From positions 434,001 through 498,000 of the forward strand of contig NZ_CP119546.1 in assembly GCF_029277985.1 (NCBI RefSeq): a DNA stretch of 64,000 nt. The letters run 5' to 3'. Below are positions 28,556-37,938 of the stretch, piece by piece. The position numbers and the translations under genes are program-made. The number at the start of each line of letters is the position of its first letter. The first letter of the stretch is position 1. The notes under the pieces were generated by a model, which saw only the letters and a program-made list of their open reading frames with translations, did no database searches and was not told the DNA's origin. Origin of the DNA: Providencia stuartii (GTDB lineage: Bacteria > Pseudomonadota > Gammaproteobacteria > Enterobacterales > Enterobacteriaceae).

Positions 28556-29114
28556 AAATTCAAAACTACGTCATTCGATTTTATTGGTTGCTGCATTTTT
28601 TTCTACAGTATCAGTGATACATGCAGAGACAAAATTTGAAGTTAAGGGAAATATTATAAAAGGGTCATGCGCTGTTTCTGCATCGTCAATGACAGTAGAA
28701 TTTCCAATGGCTATTCAAACGAATTCAGTAAAATCTGAGTTAGATGATAAAACACATGTTCAACCATTTGAGTTAAAATACACGTGTGATAGTTTTGATT
28801 TGTCAGGAAATGCTGGCGCGCCATACAATATGGTGATTAGTTTGGGAACAGGGACATCTGTTACTCAGAATAATAAAATTTACCCAACTAATAATGTCAC
28901 TAATGGTGCCTTTGTTTTATATCACTGTGATGAGAGTAAACAAAACTGTCAGATAGTTGATATTAACAGCGGTGGACTTGTTCCGTTTACTGTAAAGGCA
29001 AATGGCGAAAGCTTACGTAATTTTGAAGTTGCAGTTGTTAAATTAGATGCTGCTAATTCATTAGTGCCGGGTCCTTTACTTTCAGCGGTTGATATTGTGC
29101 TAGAACAACCATAA
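28539..29114 (+). CDS. Fimbrial minor subunit, cluster 2
   Basis: An exported pilin-like protein of about 191 residues. No ATG fits; GTG 28539 follows GAGGA by eight bases and lies within the end of the chaperone gene, implying coupled translation. A second GTG at 28521 is less well placed. After the signal peptide (to VIHAE) comes a pilin-like fold with cysteines in KGSCAVS and KYTCDS and two further cysteines in YHCDESKQNCQI, giving a possible second disulfide. It is probably a tip or anchor subunit; the family is only broadly recognised. Confidence 0.78.
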   Translation: MAIYVKNSKLRHSILLVAAFFSTVSVIHAETKFEVKGNIIKGSCAVSASSMTVEFPMAIQTNSVKSELDDKTHVQPFELKYTCDSFDLSGNAGAPYNMVISLGTGTSVTQNNKIYPTNNVTNGAFVLYHCDESKQNCQIVDINSGGLVPFTVKANGESLRNFEVAVVKLDAANSLVPGPLLSAVDIVLEQP

Positions 29115-29129
29115 TAAAGGAAATTTAAG

Positions 29130-29699
29130 ATGAATTTATTTAAATATAGTGGTTTTCTAACGTTAATAGCAAGTACGCTTTTTATTAATTATAGCGTAGC
29201 AGCCCCCACCAAAGGGTCTCAAACTTTTGAATTTAACTTAACGGTGCCTAAAAATACCTGCAATATTCAAGTCGTAGGTACATCTAATAACATCGTCGAT
29301 TTTGGTAATGTTGCTTTAGCTAAATTGAAATCTGATTCTGCAAGTGGAAAACTAAAATTACCTTTTTCTATTAATTTATCTGATTGTAGAAGTACAAATT
29401 TCGATAAAAACTATATAACGATTGACGGGAATTTTGTGGCTGAGAATAACGGCTATCTAGACGATGCTGGAAGAAAAACTTTTGCTATCAGAATTTCTGA
29501 GAAAGAGAATGCAATGCAATCTGATGATGTTTTTTTCAATACAACAAAAAAAACAATTTGGGATAATATTTCAGAAAATAAAATGAGTAAGCAATATTAT
29601 GCCTATTTAATGTGTAAGGACGGAATGAGTGATTGTTCGAATGACGCCAATATTGGTGCATTTAAAGCAACATTTACTTTAACCTATGTGTCAGATTAA
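29130..29699 (+). CDS. Fimbrial minor subunit, cluster 2
   Basis: A 189-residue exported pilin-like protein with a good AAAGGAAAT ribosome site. A signal peptide ends near VAAPT. Pilin-like features are the motif KNTCNIQV, the segment VDFGNVAL, a second Cys in LSDCRS and an end in FTLTYVSD. An extra cysteine pair (LMCKDGMSDCSN) resembles the pair in the preceding subunit. Next to it lies the second chaperone gene, 11 bp away, suggesting this subunit may be its client. Confidence 0.8.
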   Translation: MNLFKYSGFLTLIASTLFINYSVAAPTKGSQTFEFNLTVPKNTCNIQVVGTSNNIVDFGNVALAKLKSDSASGKLKLPFSINLSDCRSTNFDKNYITIDGNFVAENNGYLDDAGRKTFAIRISEKENAMQSDDVFFNTTKKTIWDNISENKMSKQYYAYLMCKDGMSDCSNDANIGAFKATFTLTYVSD

Positions 29700-29710
29700 G
29701 TGAGTATAGG

Positions 29711-30394
29711 ATGTTACAGAAAATTATAGTAATAATCAGCATATTTTTTGTATCTCCATTATTTGCTGATGGTATTTCTTTAAATCAAAGCCGAGTTATT
29801 TTTTCTGCTCAAGATAATAGTCAGATCGTGCAACTGAAGAATGATACTGATGGTGCGTTGTTGGTACAGGCGACAGTATTAGATGCGGTAGATGGTAAGC
29901 AGATAGATAATTTTATCGTTGTTCCTCCATTATTTCGCTCTGAACCGAGAAGCGAATATTCAATGAGAGTCAGAAAAAATAATGTCTTACAATTACCTAA
30001 AGATAAAGAATCCATATTCTTTTTAAAGATGAGAGCGATCCCCCCCGTCGATAAAAAAAATGAAAATGAATCTAATATGAGTGTCGTTTTCGTTACTGCA
30101 ATAGTGATTAAAGTTTATTATCGACCTGAAGGGATTTCTGCTCCCAAAATATCTGATTATAGAAAAGTGGTCATCGAAAAAGCAAATAATAAATGGCAGT
30201 TAAATAACCCGACACCCTATTATATGACGATTGTTGATTTTTCTTTAAATGGGAAAAAGATACAGGAAAAAATAATGATACCACCTTTTAACACATATGG
30301 TTTAGATAGGTTTGTTGCTAATACTAATAGTGTTAAAGGTAGTTGGCGTTTTGTAACGGATTACGGCTCAATTACGGATAAATTTAATTTTTAA
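29711..30394 (+). CDS. Periplasmic fimbrial chaperone 2, cluster 2
   Basis: A 227-residue Ig-like chaperone, the second of three in this operon. The cleft Arg is in LNQSRVIFSA and the Lys in AIVIKVYYRPEG. The family motif LPKDKESIFFLKMRAIPP is clear. A signal peptide ends at LFADG. It differs strongly from the other two chaperones of the operon, so it is an old paralogue rather than a recent duplicate. It lies directly before the usher gene. Confidence 0.9.
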   Translation: MLQKIIVIISIFFVSPLFADGISLNQSRVIFSAQDNSQIVQLKNDTDGALLVQATVLDAVDGKQIDNFIVVPPLFRSEPRSEYSMRVRKNNVLQLPKDKESIFFLKMRAIPPVDKKNENESNMSVVFVTAIVIKVYYRPEGISAPKISDYRKVVIEKANNKWQLNNPTPYYMTIVDFSLNGKKIQEKIMIPPFNTYGLDRFVANTNSVKGSWRFVTDYGSITDKFNF

Positions 30395-30484
30395 TTGAAT
30401 TCATGTTCACTATTTCGATTATTAAATTTATACGATTTCAAGCGATTACTAATGATATTGTAGAGATAAATTAAGGTTAGTGGA

Positions 30485-33031
30485 ATGGAAAACAAAATAT
30501 TTAAAATTAGCGTATTGTCTTCACTGATTATTTTCTCTCTATATTCATATGGTGATGACTACTTCGACCCTAATATGTTAGAGAGCCAGTTAGGGGTTGA
30601 TGCATCTCAGGTAGACCTCTCTCAATTTACTGCCACGAATAGTGTTCCTCCGGGTGAATACCATATCAACGTGCAGGTGAATAGAAATAGGCTAGGTGAT
30701 AAAAAGGTCAATTTTAAAGCTAACCATAAGGGCGTCATTGTTCCTGAATTAACCCCTGCAATATTGGAAGATTGGGGGGTTAATGTTAAAGCTATATCTT
30801 CAATGAGTTCATTAGCGCCAGACACACCAATCTTGGATCTTAAAGCTTATATCCCAGAGGCAAGTGTTGTTGCTAATATCCCTAACTTAGAGTTATTAGT
30901 GTCAATTCCTCAGATAGCAATGACGAATAAAGTCGAAGGATATATTGATCCAAGTTTATTGGATAATGGTATCCCCGCGCTATTTATGAACTATTTTGCG
31001 AGTGGTAGTACTACTCGTAGTTCATCAGGACACAGTGGAACGAAAAAAAATGAAAGTTATTTTCTAAGTTCACAGTTAAGATTAAATGCAGGGCCTTGGC
31101 GTCTACGTTCAAGTGTGAACCATTCTAAATCTTCAGGAAATAGCGGACAAACTCATTTTTCTAATACTTATTTGATGCGGGCAGTACATGCCATTCGTTC
31201 AACGATTTCTATTGGTGAGCTTTCATCGGGCTCTGACGTATTTGACTCTGTTCCACTCAAAGGGATGACAATTGCTTCTGATGAACAGATGCTGCCAAGC
31301 AGTATGCGGGGGTTTGCCCCAGAAGTGCGAGGGATCGCACAATCGAATGCTCAGGTAACCATTCGTCAGAATGGTCATATTGTATATCAAACGTATGTAT
31401 CACCGGGTGCTTTCGTTATTAAAGATTTGTATGCAACGGGTAATGCAGGAGACTTGGATGTTACAGTCACTGAAGAAAATGGCACAGAGAAAGTCTTTAC
31501 TGTGGCGTTCTCTTCACTTCCTGTGATGTTGCGACCTGGTGGTTATAAATACGAAACCACGGTTGGTCGATATGACGGTGGCTATACTAAGCACTCAAGG
31601 CAATCTGATTTCTTTTTAGGTTCGTTTATCTATGGCTTGTCAAATAATAATACCCTTTATGGCGGGTTATTAATGGCAAAAAGTTATTTTTCTGCTGCTG
31701 CAGGGATGGGGATATCTCTGGGTTCATTCGGTGCTTTATCTGCGGATATTACGCATGCAACAGCAGGAATGGAAGGCGATTTAGGGACTCGCTCAGGTCA
31801 ATCCTTCCGTATTCGTTACTCTAAAAGTATGACGAGCACCGGAACCTCGGTAGACTTGACAGCATTACGTTATTCGACCCGTTCTTACTTTAGTTTTGCG
31901 GATTTTAACAGCTATAACTATCAACTTAAAGACAATGTGGCACCTTGGCTAAACCAGCGCCAGCGCAGTAGCTTTACGACCGCACTACGTCAATCTTTAG
32001 CTGAATACGGCAGTATTTATCTATCCGGCAGTATCTATGATTACTGGGAAACGAATCGTCAAGTTAAGCAGCTTGCTGTTGGTTACAACGGTTCATTTAA
32101 GAAAATTAACTACTCAGTTAACTACACGATTGACCGTGTAAAAGATTCCCAAACATGGCCGGAAAATAGACAGATAACCATTAATGTTGATATTCCATTT
32201 AGTATTTTCTCGAATAGTGAAGTGGCTGAAAATATATACAGCACCTATTCATATCGGCAGGATAATAACGGTCGTATCAGCCAGCAAGTCGGGGTGAGTG
32301 GTGCTTTATTGGATGGTGAATTATCTTATGGGATTTCTCAAGGATATGGGAATAAAGGCGAAGGAAATACGGGCTCTATTTATACGGGTTATTCGGGATC
32401 GTTGGCATCATTCTCAGGTGGATACAGTTATTCACCGGGCAGTAAAACAATCAATGGGAGTATTAACGGAGGCGCTTTAATCCATAGCGGCGGTATCCTT
32501 TTAGGTCGTAGTATGGGTGACAGCGTGGCGATTATTGAAGCGCCTGGTGCAACAGGCGCTAAAACAAGTAACCAAAACTCAAAAATTAATGGTCAAGGCT
32601 ATGCATTGTACCCATATGTATCACCCTATAATGCAAATATCATCACTATGGACGTGAACTCTTTACCTGACGATGTGATGCTAAAAGAAACGACCAAAAC
32701 AGTTTATCCGGCTGCCGGTGCGGTTGTAAAAGTGAAATTTGATACGCGACTAGGTTATCAAGCCCTCTTAAATTTAAGACTGGCGAATGGAAATGGCGTA
32801 CCGTTTGGTGCAATCGCAACATTAGTTGAAGAAAATGCGACCGAAGATAATACCGGTATCGTTGGTGATAATAACCAGTTGTTTATGAGCGGATTACCGG
32901 ATTCTGGGAAATTGAATATTAGTTGGGGAAGTAACCAAGACCAACGTTGTGTGGCTACATTCTCTGGGCTAGATAAGATTCCAGCGACGGCTTCTCAACC
33001 AATACGTACGATTATCGCTGACTGTCGTTAA
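30485..33031 (+). CDS. Outer-membrane fimbrial usher, cluster 2
   Basis: An 848-residue usher, the only one in this operon, so all three chaperones must deliver to it or be redundant. The N-domain shows YFDPNMLE and PPGEYHINVQVN. The plug region has GFAPEVRGIAQSNAQVTI and PGAFVIKDLYATGNAGDLDV. The barrel and C-terminal domains end with a cysteine pair (QRCVATF and IADCR). A signal peptide ends near SYGDD. The normal family length and intact motifs indicate a working gene. Confidence 0.93.
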   Translation: MENKIFKISVLSSLIIFSLYSYGDDYFDPNMLESQLGVDASQVDLSQFTATNSVPPGEYHINVQVNRNRLGDKKVNFKANHKGVIVPELTPAILEDWGVNVKAISSMSSLAPDTPILDLKAYIPEASVVANIPNLELLVSIPQIAMTNKVEGYIDPSLLDNGIPALFMNYFASGSTTRSSSGHSGTKKNESYFLSSQLRLNAGPWRLRSSVNHSKSSGNSGQTHFSNTYLMRAVHAIRSTISIGELSSGSDVFDSVPLKGMTIASDEQMLPSSMRGFAPEVRGIAQSNAQVTIRQNGHIVYQTYVSPGAFVIKDLYATGNAGDLDVTVTEENGTEKVFTVAFSSLPVMLRPGGYKYETTVGRYDGGYTKHSRQSDFFLGSFIYGLSNNNTLYGGLLMAKSYFSAAAGMGISLGSFGALSADITHATAGMEGDLGTRSGQSFRIRYSKSMTSTGTSVDLTALRYSTRSYFSFADFNSYNYQLKDNVAPWLNQRQRSSFTTALRQSLAEYGSIYLSGSIYDYWETNRQVKQLAVGYNGSFKKINYSVNYTIDRVKDSQTWPENRQITINVDIPFSIFSNSEVAENIYSTYSYRQDNNGRISQQVGVSGALLDGELSYGISQGYGNKGEGNTGSIYTGYSGSLASFSGGYSYSPGSKTINGSINGGALIHSGGILLGRSMGDSVAIIEAPGATGAKTSNQNSKINGQGYALYPYVSPYNANIITMDVNSLPDDVMLKETTKTVYPAAGAVVKVKFDTRLGYQALLNLRLANGNGVPFGAIATLVEENATEDNTGIVGDNNQLFMSGLPDSGKLNISWGSNQDQRCVATFSGLDKIPATASQPIRTIIADCR

Positions 33032-33053
33032 ATTTATATTTATTTAGATAAAT

Positions 33054-33090
33054 AGCTTGAAAGAGTATTGATATTCTTTATTTCAAGCTG
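33054..33090 (+). terminator. Hairpin between usher and adhesin genes, cluster 2
   Basis: A 9-bp stem (AGCTTGAAA / TTTCAAGCT) encloses a second partly complementary segment (GAGTAT...ATATTC). It lies about 22 bases after the usher stop and could partly terminate transcription before the adhesin gene. Confidence 0.45.
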
Positions 33091-33112
33091 TTTAATCCAA
33101 GGAGCAATCTGT

Positions 33113-34432
33113 ATGGTTAACAAATTTATTTGTCACTTATCATCAACGATGTTGATTTCAGTATTATCGACGAGTGTTTTATATTCTTCTTCAGCTAGTG
33201 CATTTAATGAATTAAATGCTGGTACAGCGACACTTGAGCTAATGGGTATTATTGATCTGGATGATTCACTACCAGTGGGAACACCTTATTATCTCGATGC
33301 GCGGTTATTAGGCCCCTCCAATTTAACATTTACCCCCCCTAAGCGAGCGATTTACTCTACAACACATAGTATTGGCGTACCAACAAATCAGCATAACTAT
33401 GCCTTGTGGAGTACTGACAAATTCATACTCGCCCTAACAACATTTCAGAGTGATTGTCGGGTTGGTAATTTGGCTAATGACTTTGTTAAGAATAATACAG
33501 TCTTAGGGCAGGGCAAGAAATTTGCTTTACGTTTAACGCATGTTGAAGATAGTTCATTAGTTGCTTATGTCGTACCGGCACTCAAATATGATATACAATT
33601 AGATTTACCTAAAAACCCCACACCTTCAAACATTAAATCGAGCTATTCTGGCTATCTTACTGAAACTCCACCCAGTGGGCTCATATCAGAATCTCCTTTG
33701 GAGTTAAGCTATAAAACTCATTACAACATTTGTTTCAGGCTACCTCAAACGGTTGTTATGGGGAAAGGTGGGAGTAAATCTCTTACATTCTCTGTGGGTA
33801 AACCGTTAGAAGTCTACTTAAATAAGCCCCCTAGACCAGGTAATTTTGTTATGGTTCCAACCCGATTTTTTCTGTCAACCCAAGGAGCTGACGGTAGTAG
33901 CCCACAGTTTCCAGATGTAGGTAGTGTATCAACTGGAAGTATAGGGTTAAATATTAGGACATCAGTCAAAATAGTCCGCGCATGTAACATTAAAAATGCA
34001 ACAAATACTGTGATTAATAAAGTGATGGGGCGAGAAAATGCCGTCTACGAGGACTCAAAAATAACGTTTTCTTGTACGCAAGGCGGGAATCCATTATTTG
34101 TGTCTGCAATCCCAAGAGAGGGGGAGGTTGACGCTTCAAATAACACCAAATTGATGTTAACGAAAACCGATGCTGGTGAAGTAAAAGATCGTCCTTGGTT
34201 AATGGCTAAACCTTATTTAGATGGTTCGGCAACACCGACAATTGATTGTAATGCACCAGCGGCAAGTGGTCTTTTGCCTTTTGATAACTCGGATTTACCA
34301 TTAAATCAAATATCAGCAGATAGTCAGGTTCCTATGAATTTAAATATCCGATGGGCTATGTGTTCAAAGGACACTGTTGCTCCCGGTAAATATAAAGGGC
34401 GTGTTGAAGTATTGGTATTCTCTAAAATTTAG
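33113..34432 (+). CDS. Two-domain fimbrial tip adhesin, cluster 2
   Basis: A 439-residue exported protein, about twice the pilin length. ATG 33113 follows AAGGAG; the frame opens earlier at 33068. After the signal peptide (to ASAFN) there is a domain of about 270 residues without close resemblance to known lectins by eye, with cysteines in QSDCRVG and YNICFRL. A C-terminal pilin domain (from about RACNIKNAT, residue 310) ends in RVEVLVFSKI. This layout is that of a tip adhesin; its ligand cannot be read from the sequence. A dedicated-looking chaperone gene follows. Confidence 0.8.
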   Translation: MVNKFICHLSSTMLISVLSTSVLYSSSASAFNELNAGTATLELMGIIDLDDSLPVGTPYYLDARLLGPSNLTFTPPKRAIYSTTHSIGVPTNQHNYALWSTDKFILALTTFQSDCRVGNLANDFVKNNTVLGQGKKFALRLTHVEDSSLVAYVVPALKYDIQLDLPKNPTPSNIKSSYSGYLTETPPSGLISESPLELSYKTHYNICFRLPQTVVMGKGGSKSLTFSVGKPLEVYLNKPPRPGNFVMVPTRFFLSTQGADGSSPQFPDVGSVSTGSIGLNIRTSVKIVRACNIKNATNTVINKVMGRENAVYEDSKITFSCTQGGNPLFVSAIPREGEVDASNNTKLMLTKTDAGEVKDRPWLMAKPYLDGSATPTIDCNAPAASGLLPFDNSDLPLNQISADSQVPMNLNIRWAMCSKDTVAPGKYKGRVEVLVFSKI

Positions 34433-34485
34433 TCATATTATCATATTGTGAATATTTACAAGGTTGGGAATATAAAAGGAGTACC

Positions 34486-35238
34486 ATGAAATTTTTGTTA
34501 AAATATTTATGTTTTTTACCGATATTACCTGTGTTTTCTGCTTTTGGTAATATTCAAGATGATATTACTTTTAGGATGCTACGAAATACTTATACAGAAA
34601 AAGAAAAAAGTACTTCGGTTAAACTTAGTAATAAAGGGGAGAGATCCTACTTAGTTCAAGGTTCAATGGAGCTGCTAGATGAAAAAATTGGGAATGAGCT
34701 AATTACGGGAAAAAAGGAGGAAATTCCTTTTATTATTACGCCACCTTTATTTAAATTAGAGCCTAAGCAAAGCTACAGTTGGCGTGTGATGTTTTCAGGC
34801 GATCCGGCTAAACTACCTGCGGATAGGGAGAGTCTCTATATTGCTAAATTTAGACTGATACCTGCCACTACAAAGCCAACTATCGCTGATGGTGTTAACT
34901 CTGAATTATCAGTTATCAATGTTGTGGCAACAAAAATTTACTATCGACCAATAGCGTTTGAGAAGTTAGAGATAAAAAATGAAATCAGTAACCTTAAATT
35001 TAAAATTGATGGTGATGAGCTTGTTGTGACAAATAATTCACCTATTTATATGGCATTTGATGAGGTTTCAGTAAATTCGGTGCCTGTGGATAGTAAAGAA
35101 TTATACAAGCCATTGATTCCGAAATCAGAACAAAGGTTTAAGTTACCCAAAAAAGTGTCGCCAAGTGGTAATAAAATTGAATGGGCTGTTTTAGATGAAT
35201 TTGCAATGCCAACACCGAAAAGTACAACTAAAATTTAA
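34486..35238 (+). CDS. Periplasmic fimbrial chaperone 3, cluster 2
   Basis: A 250-residue Ig-like chaperone, third in the operon and last gene. It has a strong AAAGGAG ribosome site and a signal peptide ending near SAFGN. The cleft Arg lies in FRMLRNTYTEK and the Lys in VVATKIYYRPIAF. The conserved segment LPADRESLYIAKFRLIPA is present. It is divergent from the other two. Its place directly after the large adhesin gene suggests it is adapted to that subunit; this is inference from position. Confidence 0.88.
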   Translation: MKFLLKYLCFLPILPVFSAFGNIQDDITFRMLRNTYTEKEKSTSVKLSNKGERSYLVQGSMELLDEKIGNELITGKKEEIPFIITPPLFKLEPKQSYSWRVMFSGDPAKLPADRESLYIAKFRLIPATTKPTIADGVNSELSVINVVATKIYYRPIAFEKLEIKNEISNLKFKIDGDELVVTNNSPIYMAFDEVSVNSVPVDSKELYKPLIPKSEQRFKLPKKVSPSGNKIEWAVLDEFAMPTPKSTTKI

Positions 35239-35354
35239 TTTAGTGTCATAATATTTTCAATATAGGTTGGCTTTTATATTCAGTCATATTTGTATTGACA
35301 CGATATCGATTAGTTTGAACGGAAATGATGAATATTATTTGTAGAGACAGCTAA

Positions 35355-36388
35355 ATGAAATACCTATTTAATTTTATATCAATGTTGTTTTTTTTTTCTC
35401 AACGTCTTCATTTCCATCAGTAAATAACTTTCGTCTAGTGATCCACGGTGGGGCTGGTGATATTACAGAGCAACATATTACTATTGAGCAGAAAAAAGCG
35501 CACGAAGAAAAACTGACAGAAGCTTTGCAAGCGGGATACGGTATCCTTGCTCAAGGCGGCGACAGTGTTGATGCCGTACAGGCAGCGGTGATCGTCATGG
35601 AAGACTCACCACTTTATAATGCAGGTAAAGGAGCCTCTTTAACGACAGATAATAAAGTGGAATTAGATGCTTCTATTATGGATGGGCGAACTCGGAAAGC
35701 AGGTGCTGTCGCGGGGGTGTCGAATGTTAAAAACCCCATCATGGCAGCTTACAAGGTCATGACTAAAACGCCTTATGTGATGATGGGCGGGGTTGGCGCT
35801 GAACAATTTGCTAAGTCTGAAGGGCTTGATATTGTAGATCCCACTTATTTTATGACTGAACAACGCGTTGAACAGTTAAATAAAGTCAAAGAAATTAGCC
35901 GTAAAATCGATCATGAGAAAGGCGCGAATGCCGCTTTATTTGTTGATCCGCTGATGTACGATTACAAATATGGAACGGTAGGCGCTGTGGCTATTGATAC
36001 TCGAGGGAACTTAGCTTCCGCCACATCGACTGGCGGTAGTACCAATAAACATTATGGCCGTATTGGCGATTCACCCATTATTGGTGCAGGCACGTATGCG
36101 GATAATAAGACAATAGCGATCTCTACAACGGGGCTAGGTGAAGTTTTTATGCGTTCTGTGGCTGCTTATGATGTCGCCGCACAAATTCAATACCAAGGCA
36201 TCCCATTATCTGAAGCGGGTATGAATACCTTAAATACGGTGCGCAACCTAGGTGGAACGGGGGGCCTTATCGCAATAGATAAAAATGGCAACTTTATTAT
36301 GCAATTTAATACCAAAGGCATGTTTAGAGGAACAATTGCAGAAGATGGAATTCCTCAAGTGGCTATTTTTAATTCTAATAGCCATTGA
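35355..36388 (+). pseudogene. Plant-type L-asparaginase/isoaspartyl peptidase, signal-peptide frame broken at a T10 tract
   Basis: The body is an N-terminal-nucleophile hydrolase of the isoaspartyl peptidase/asparaginase family: VIHGGAGDI, NAGKGASL, the autocleavage site before the catalytic Thr in YKYGTVGAVA, and a substrate loop STTGLGEVFMR. The frame holding these opens only at GTG 35438, which would cut off the first beta strand. ATG 35355 starts a signal peptide (MKYLFNFISMLFFF...) that leaves frame at a run of ten T (35388-35397). With eleven or eight T the two parts join as ...STSSFPSVNNFRLVIHGGAG. It is thus a frameshifted or phase-variable exported enzyme, or a sequencing error. Confidence 0.75.
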
Positions 36389-36471
36389 TTAGCCACCGCA
36401 CAACCAGTTTTGAATAGTTTTCCATGTTGGCGATTTGCCTACTTAAAACAGCAATGTTAGTAGGCTTTTTT

Positions 36472-36951
36472 TTATTTATCTGCATAACAGGTGAACGATG
36501 AATAAGCTTCATCTTTAATAATATAAATATTATCATTCATTTTTGTCACATTAATGTAATAATTTATTTTCTCTTCTTCTAATTGAATGAAGTTAGCGAA
36601 GAGGGCTTGAGGGACGTTATCTGAGCTGGTAATAGATAATGTTTTAAAACGAATAGAGTAATTGTTTTTTTTATCAATCGATTGGTAATTAAAATAGAGC
36701 GCTCTATCAAGGCGATAGAAAACATTATTCTCTTTGACATAACCATACATATTCATTCTTCCCATATTATCACTGGTAACCAGAATACTTGTTTTTGATT
36801 TTAGCATTAGCCCGTCATCAGTACCGTTATCTTTTATCCAGAGAATATCAGAGTGACAAAGATTTACGTCATCACTCTCAGTGTGCAGGGCAAATGATGT
36901 TATTAACACTAAAGTGAAAGAAAATAAAAGCAATAAAATGTATTTTTTCAT
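36472..36951 (-). CDS. FidL/YqeJ-like membrane-anchored partner of the adjacent regulator
   Basis: A 159-residue protein with one N-terminal membrane segment (about residues 4-21) and a periplasmic domain holding two cysteines (VNLCHS near the start, SFTCYADK at the end). Size, topology and its position directly after a CadC-type regulator gene match FidL of Salmonella and YqeJ of E. coli, partners of MarT and YqeI, and are analogous to ToxS beside ToxR. The start codon follows the regulator stop without a gap (TAAATG), implying coupled translation. Family assignment is by context more than by sequence. Confidence 0.7.
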   Translation of the reverse strand: MKKYILLLLFSFTLVLITSFALHTESDDVNLCHSDILWIKDNGTDDGLMLKSKTSILVTSDNMGRMNMYGYVKENNVFYRLDRALYFNYQSIDKKNNYSIRFKTLSITSSDNVPQALFANFIQLEEEKINYYINVTKMNDNIYIIKDEAYSSFTCYADK

Positions 36952-37938
36952 TTAAATTCTCTGATCATTAATTGATACGCAGTCGTATTGAGTATTTTTT
37001 TCCTTACAGATACTAATGGATATGTTTTTATCAACAGGTTGGATGGTGTTTAGTTCTGAAAGTAAGATAACGCGTTTAGGTTCTTGGCAGTTAACATTGT
37101 ATTTATCGAGTTTCTTGTTGACATAATCGATACTATCTTTTGTTGAACTTTCCACTAAATGAACAGGAACTTGTATTAAACATTTATCTCTCTCACTGAC
37201 CGTAATATAGTCATTCTCTTTCATGCTCGCGTTAGAGCTTGTTATAAAATGAAAGGCAAAAGTTAATGAAACTGAGAAGAGAGCAATAAAAGCAACTACC
37301 ATATAACTACTTTTTAACTTACTTTGTTTTCTTATTTTTTTTGTATCTTTTTGTTCTGTTAATGTTAATTCTAATGGTTCATGATGCTGTGTGTTCCTTG
37401 GGGGATATTCAGTCACAGGTGGCTGACTATCAATGGGATTAGTGAGCAATTCTTCGCGACTATGCTCAATATTTTGCTGAGGGGAAGGGTCTGACAATAT
37501 ATAATTATTTTTACTTAAAATAATGTTGTTGTCATTGTGAACCACCATTTCTTCCTGTAAAAGGTCAGAATTGTTTTCATTAGTGATTATTTCTAATGAC
37601 TCACAATCAAAGCGAAAACCTTTTTTAGGAACAGTGATGATAGATTTAGGATCTAAGCCGATGAGTTCGAATTTTTTTCTTATCTCGCTAACATAAGTAT
37701 TGAGATTATTGTTTGACCCTACAAGGCCATACTCCTCCCAAACATTAGTCAGTAATTCTTCTCTTGTGGCGATTTTTGCACGTTGATTAAGAGTGATGAT
37801 TTCACTCAATAAGCGTGATGCAGGCTTTGATAACTCTACAAATTTATCGCTTTCATCTTTTAAGAAAACAATACTTTTGCTTGTCTCAAAGATAAATGTA
37901 TCGTTAATCAGATAATCTTTGTTATTTGTCATAAACAC
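36952..37938 (-). CDS. CadC/ToxR-type membrane-spanning transcriptional regulator (MarT/YqeI-like)
   Basis: A 328-residue one-component regulator. Residues 1-110 form an OmpR-type winged helix (REELLTNVWEEYGLVGSNNNLNTYVSEIRKKF; closing hairpin TVPKKGFRF). A long polar linker (about 115-205) leads to one membrane helix (about 211-233) and a periplasmic domain of about 95 residues with four cysteines. Such proteins bind promoters from the membrane in response to periplasmic signals. The partner gene follows at once. Targets are unknown; the neighbouring fimbrial operons are candidates, since Salmonella MarT controls an adhesin. Confidence 0.85.
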   Translation of the reverse strand: MFMTNNKDYLINDTFIFETSKSIVFLKDESDKFVELSKPASRLLSEIITLNQRAKIATREELLTNVWEEYGLVGSNNNLNTYVSEIRKKFELIGLDPKSIITVPKKGFRFDCESLEIITNENNSDLLQEEMVVHNDNNIILSKNNYILSDPSPQQNIEHSREELLTNPIDSQPPVTEYPPRNTQHHEPLELTLTEQKDTKKIRKQSKLKSSYMVVAFIALFSVSLTFAFHFITSSNASMKENDYITVSERDKCLIQVPVHLVESSTKDSIDYVNKKLDKYNVNCQEPKRVILLSELNTIQPVDKNISISICKEKNTQYDCVSINDQRI

